From: Bacteroidota bacterium
GTDB lineage: Bacteria > Bacteroidota > Bacteroidia > Chitinophagales > Chitinophagaceae
Assembly (NCBI GenBank): GCA_947451115.1
Contig: CANFXV010000008.1
Coordinates: 1-64,000 of the forward strand
Direction of reading: 5' to 3'
DNA length: 64,000 nt
Position 1 is the first letter of the stretch; every line of letters begins with the position of its first letter. The notes under the pieces were generated by a model. That model was given only the letters and a program-made list of their open reading frames with translations, was not told the origin of the DNA and did not search any database. Shown piece after piece: positions 61,707 through 64,000 of the stretch. The translations under genes and the position numbers were made by a program.

Positions 61707-62924
61707 TTATTGGTTAAGGGGCATTTGTAATGCCAATAAATCTTCAAAAGTATCAGGCCTGCTAATTAATCGGTGTGCCCCATTTTCAAACAATACTTGT
61801 GCAGGCTTATATCTTGCATTGTAATTGCTAGACATTTCATAGCCATAAGCCCCCGCATTGTAAAACACCAAAAAATCTCCTTCGGTAATGGTAGGAATAG
61901 GTCTGTCCCATGCAAAAGTATCTGTTTCACAAATATTGCCCACCACTGCATAGTGTTTTAGTTCTTTGGAAGGGGCAGTTAAGTTATCAATATGATGGTA
62001 GGCATCATAAAACATGGGTCTAATCAAATGGTTTAATCCACTATTGATGCCTGCAAAATTGATCTCGCCTGATTGTTTTAGCACATTTACTTTGGTAATA
62101 AAGAATCCGGCCTCACTCACTAAATATTTACCTGGTTCAAACCAAGCAGTTAGGTTTCTGCCCACTTTAGCAGACAATTCAGCCATTACTTTATTTACTT
62201 CCTGGCCCAATAAAGCAATATCGGTTCCTTTTTCATTGGATTGATAAGGCACTTTAAAACCACCACCAAAATCCAAAATATTCACCGTAGGAAAATCGGG
62301 CAATAGTTGTTCAAATACTACGGCCGATTGTAAAAATACCGCTACATCTTTAATTTCGCTACCGGTATGAATATGTAAAGTAGCAATATTGATTTTATAC
62401 TTTTCTTGCAAAGCCTTTAGTTCTTTGATTTGTTTGGCAGGGATACCAAATTTGCTTTTGTCATGACCAGTCGAAATTTTTAAATTACCACCTGCCATGA
62501 TATCAGGTCTTATTCTAACGCCCACTGGGTATCTACCACCAAAGGTCATTCCAAATTTTTCTACATTAGAAAGGCTGTCAATGTTCACATGCACACCCAA
62601 GCTTACGGCTTCTTTAATTTCTTCAAAGTCAACGCTGTTGCTAGTGTACAAAATATTAGAAGGGTCATAGCCCACATGAATGGCCAACTTAACTTCATTG
62701 ATAGAACTGCAATCAATATTGCAACCTGCTTTTTTAAAAACGTCTAAAACATGAATATTGGTTAAGGCCTTGCATGCATAAAAAAAGCAAACCGACTTAT
62801 TAGAAAAGTGGTTAATTAAATTTTTATATTGGTCTACCATTTTTTCTGCATGGTATACATACAAAGGGCTGCCATAGGTTTGGGCAGCTTCATTTAATTG
62901 CGCGTAGGTCAAACTAGAATTCAT
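61707..62924 (-). CDS. lysA: Diaminopimelate decarboxylase
   Basis: A protein of about 405 residues with a fold-type III PLP barrel that converts meso-diaminopimelate to L-lysine. CFFYACKALTNIHVL carries the PLP lysine; later motifs are HIHTGSEIK, LDFGGGFKVPYQ, EPGKYLVSEAGFFITKV, CETDTFAWDRPIP and GAYGYEMSSNYNARYKP. The start at ATG 62924 gives the usual N-terminus (MNSSLTYAQL); an in-frame alternative five codons upstream exists. A near-consensus promoter (TATCTTCG on the minus strand at 62938-62931) precedes it. Confidence 0.94.
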   Translation of the reverse strand: MNSSLTYAQLNEAAQTYGSPLYVYHAEKMVDQYKNLINHFSNKSVCFFYACKALTNIHVLDVFKKAGCNIDCSSINEVKLAIHVGYDPSNILYTSNSVDFEEIKEAVSLGVHVNIDSLSNVEKFGMTFGGRYPVGVRIRPDIMAGGNLKISTGHDKSKFGIPAKQIKELKALQEKYKINIATLHIHTGSEIKDVAVFLQSAVVFEQLLPDFPTVNILDFGGGFKVPYQSNEKGTDIALLGQEVNKVMAELSAKVGRNLTAWFEPGKYLVSEAGFFITKVNVLKQSGEINFAGINSGLNHLIRPMFYDAYHHIDNLTAPSKELKHYAVVGNICETDTFAWDRPIPTITEGDFLVFYNAGAYGYEMSSNYNARYKPAQVLFENGAHRLISRPDTFEDLLALQMPLNQ

Positions 62925-63012
62925 TGCACGAAGATACAATGAGAACTAGGTTCGCTGATTATATCAACAATATAATTTTGAAAAAAAGTAGGAATGGAAA
63001 AGCTGCTAAATC

Positions 63013-63732
63013 TTATTCAACTGGACTTTCAGGGCTGGCATCTTCTTCATTAGATTCCGCCTCGAAACCATCTGTCTCTTCAGGAAGATTAGGTGTTTCT
63101 GCTTCATCCCCCTCTTCGGTTTGATCAAAAACGCTGTTGTCAGTGAAATCTTCAGGTTTGATGATGGTGGCTTCTACCAATTGGTCGGCCAAAACCTCTC
63201 TTATTTTAGGCAAATCATCCGTGGAGTTGATGCCGAAATAATCCATGAAGTTTTTAGAGGTAGAATAGACCAAAGGTTTACCAGGTAAATGTTCGTTTCT
63301 ACCACTGATGGTGATTAATTCCTTCTCCAATAATTTTTGAATAGAATAATCGCTGTTCACGCCTCTGATGGCTTCTACTTCCCCCTTAGTAATGGGTTGT
63401 TTATAGGCAATGATGGCCAAAGATTCTAAAGCCGCATTGGACAAACGCTTTAAAAATTTATCTCCATTTAATTGAGCAATGGTTTTGTGAAAGTCGGGCT
63501 TGGTTAAAAACTGCCAGCCACCGCCACTTTGTTTTAATTCAAAAGGGTAAAATTCAGTGCTGTACTTTTCTTGAATTCCGTTTAAGGCGCTTTCCACTTG
63601 ATCCAAACTAATGCGCTCTTCTAAAAATCCAAAAGCGTTGTTGATTAATTCAGTAATGTCGTTGGCATTCAATGCTTTTTCACTTGCAAAAATGAGGGCT
63701 TCAATATGCGGAATAATTTGACTGATTTCCAT
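63013..63732 (-). CDS. scpB: Segregation and condensation protein B
   Basis: A 239-residue ScpB with the tandem winged-helix core (about residues 1-165): SQIIPHIEALIFASEKALN, then LSNAALESLAIIAYKQPITKGEVEAIRGVNSDYSIQKLLEKELI, the family hallmark. ScpB works with ScpA in the SMC condensin complex. The C-terminal 65 residues form an acidic, disordered tail rich in E, D, S and P, longer than the standard protein. It is 13 bases after the atpG fragment on the same strand. Confidence 0.92.
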   Translation of the reverse strand: MEISQIIPHIEALIFASEKALNANDITELINNAFGFLEERISLDQVESALNGIQEKYSTEFYPFELKQSGGGWQFLTKPDFHKTIAQLNGDKFLKRLSNAALESLAIIAYKQPITKGEVEAIRGVNSDYSIQKLLEKELITISGRNEHLPGKPLVYSTSKNFMDYFGINSTDDLPKIREVLADQLVEATIIKPEDFTDNSVFDQTEEGDEAETPNLPEETDGFEAESNEEDASPESPVE

Positions 63733-63745
63733 ATGGGTATTGGGC

Positions 63746-64000
63746 TTAACCGTTTAACGCTGCAGCACCACTCACGATCTCGGTAAGTTCTGTGGTAATA
63801 GCCGCTTGACGTGCACGGTTGTAAGATAATTTCAATGATTTTAATAATTCGTTAGCGTTCTCGCTTGCTTTATCCATCGCAGTCATTCTTGCACCATGTT
63901 CGCTGGCATTGGCATCTAGCACGGCTTTGAATAATTGCGTGTTTAATATTTTTGGCATCAATTCAGCCACTAATACTTCTTTATGCGGTTCAAAAATAAA
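63746..64000 (-). CDS. atpG: ATP synthase gamma subunit, 3' part only
   Basis: The last 84 residues of the F1 gamma subunit; the 5' end lies beyond base 64000. The conserved C-terminal coiled-coil is clear: [55 protein letters not shown]. The gamma subunit is the rotor shaft of F1Fo ATP synthase. In a rhodopsin-carrying cell this complex turns light-driven proton motive force into ATP (inference). The stop lies 13 bases before scpB. Confidence 0.95.
   Translation of the reverse strand, partial: FIFEPHKEVLVAELMPKILNTQLFKAVLDANASEHGARMTAMDKASENANELLKSLKLSYNRARQAAITTELTEIVSGAAALNG

Noticed and set aside
1-64000. CRISPR arrays, insertion sequences, integrases, phage genes or tRNAs
   Set aside because: Looked for repeated spacers, inverted-repeat-flanked transposase genes and tRNA folds; none was found.

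Overview
The window is AT-rich chromosomal DNA from a member of the Bacteroidota, most likely a freshwater or soil Chitinophagaceae-type bacterium. The evidence is TonB-dependent receptors with CarboxypepD_reg-like domains, a DUF4249 lipoprotein paired with a receptor, DUF1573 and TIGR03643 proteins, a fused E1 dehydrogenase, and the phylum-specific TAnnTTTG promoter element in front of many genes. I see no rRNA, tRNA, IS element, prophage or CRISPR array. Genes are densely packed, and no gene-free stretch exceeds 300 bases.

Layout. 1-8.0 kb: thioredoxin fragment, a minus-strand group of small redox and NTF2-like genes, a TonB receptor/DUF4249 pair and a desaturase. 8.2-11.8 kb: secreted esterase, exported NTF2-like lipoprotein, AlkB translationally coupled to a tiny DUF2256 protein, and a DUF3050 protein. 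11.9-13.7 kb: a green-type proton-pumping proteorhodopsin followed, across a strong terminator, by the retinal-forming Blh oxygenase. 13.7-24.8 kb: a beta-helix protein, a PhyH dioxygenase, then a cassette of TonB receptor, beta-helix lipoprotein, PepSY membrane protein and calcineurin-type phosphoesterase behind a promoter with ordered direct repeats, followed by a large MG2/plug-type surface protein. 24.8-28.4 kb: NTF2-like lipoprotein, GNAT, SOUL, SDR and GH43 genes.

28.4-37.5 kb holds the most suggestive system. It is a divergent locus that looks built for D-amino-acid (D-serine-like) and dipeptide use: a GntP/DsdX-type permease, a RidA with its catalytic arginine, a DSD1/D-threonine-aldolase-type PLP enzyme with an H-x-C metal site, an M19 dipeptidase and a TIM-barrel protein on the plus strand; an FG-GAP lipoprotein, an APC permease and an aldo/keto reductase fused to a RidA domain lacking that arginine on the minus strand.

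37.5-44.3 kb is an L-arabinose operon (GH127, araB, araD, araA, with a DUF2147 protein upstream). 44.4-64 kb is mostly housekeeping: NhaD antiporter, secreted amidohydrolase, aminotransferase, tandem DUF1573 proteins, branched-chain 2-oxoacid dehydrogenase E1 fusion, YebC, APC, DctA-type and MFS transporters, DedA, glycosyltransferase 9, malate dehydrogenase, redoxin, MlaF-like ATPase, LysA, ScpB and the 3' part of atpG.

Functions are inferred from protein motifs read by eye; no database search was possible.
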